DNA from: Cydia pomonella
Lineage: Eukaryota; Arthropoda; Insecta; Lepidoptera; Tortricidae
DNA length: 64,000 nt
Assembly: GCF_033807575.1 (NCBI RefSeq)
Contig: NC_084707.1
Coordinates: 23,151,888 to 23,215,887 of the forward strand
Direction: 5' to 3'
Each line of letters opens with the position of its first letter. Position 1 is the stretch's first letter. The position numbers were made by a program, and so were the translations under genes. This document shows, piece after piece, positions 63,723 through 64,000 of this stretch. The notes under the pieces were generated by a model, which was not told the origin of the DNA, did no database searches, and worked only from the letters and a program-made list of their open reading frames with translations.

Positions 63723-64000
63723 ATTTTTGCTGGTCTATATTAACATTAACCCTGCATTACTAGGTATATATATATACAAGAAAGCCTTAACTTAATTTTT
63801 GTAACTATACCGTGCAGCTTTCAGAGATCTGCAAAGCTTTAACTTAACGCGAAGCGTGGTCTAATTAAACAATACATATATCTGTGAATATGTGTGTAAT
63901 AACGTGATAAACAATATCAAGTAGATGCTGATATTTTTCTCAAAGTTTATAAGGCCATGTCACGACCGGTCAGTAAAACAAGTCGAATGTGCTTCATATG

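Overview
The window is AT-rich, repeat-laden DNA from a moth or butterfly nuclear genome. Three things point to Lepidoptera. It holds a split gene for a secreted lectin with two C-type carbohydrate-recognition domains, the immulectin layout typical of that order. It holds several copies of a tRNA-derived SINE and of foldback MITEs that I recognise as common in lepidopteran DNA. Its few host genes sit far apart in transposon debris. Nothing suggests bacterial, organellar or viral sequence.

Host genes. A six-exon lectin gene on the minus strand (17011 down to 10648) can be assembled completely: all splice sites are GT-AG, all five introns are phase 1, and the product is 300 residues. It has its own poly(A) signal and a candidate TATA box. 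A single-exon glycine/tyrosine-rich secreted protein gene on the minus strand (54340 to 53936) has a TATA box, an arthropod initiator and a poly(A) signal. A tRNA-Asn gene lies at 50615-50688. A possible first exon encoding a signal peptide, with a good splice donor and twin TCACGTGA palindromes just upstream, lies at 55547-55600 on the plus strand; the rest of that gene is not seen.

Transposon landscape, left to right. 1-10 kb: LINE 3' ends, a truncated 5S rRNA pseudogene, MITEs, and a strange degenerate inverted array (8.9-9.8 kb) around a CCTAA-bearing 60-bp repeat. 10-17 kb: the lectin gene, with transposon pieces in its introns. 17-20 kb: a hAT-like element with an 8-bp target duplication, between inverted copies of a 230-bp foldback. 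22-31 kb: SINEs, an internally deleted Copia element, and jockey-type LINE ends. 33-36 kb: a chimeric SINE and a 699-bp near-perfect palindrome. 37.6-38.4 kb: four LTR-like units in tandem with tiny internal domains, which I read as a TRIM array. 40.1-41.7 kb: a foldback element built of 120-bp tandem repeats, next to a minisatellite whose unit is itself a hairpin. 42-50 kb: MITE pairs and nested elements. 51-54 kb: a cluster of ACCGGTTT motifs, more MITEs, and the glycine-rich gene. 55-64 kb: LINE fragments, MITEs with clear TA or TTA target duplications, and a 34-bp minisatellite.

Most of the coding potential in the window is LINE or Copia remnant. The host genes do not form an evident functional cluster. 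The lectin is an immunity-type secreted protein and the glycine-rich protein is of a cuticle/silk/antimicrobial type. Coordinates of repeat boundaries are read by eye and may be off by a few bases.
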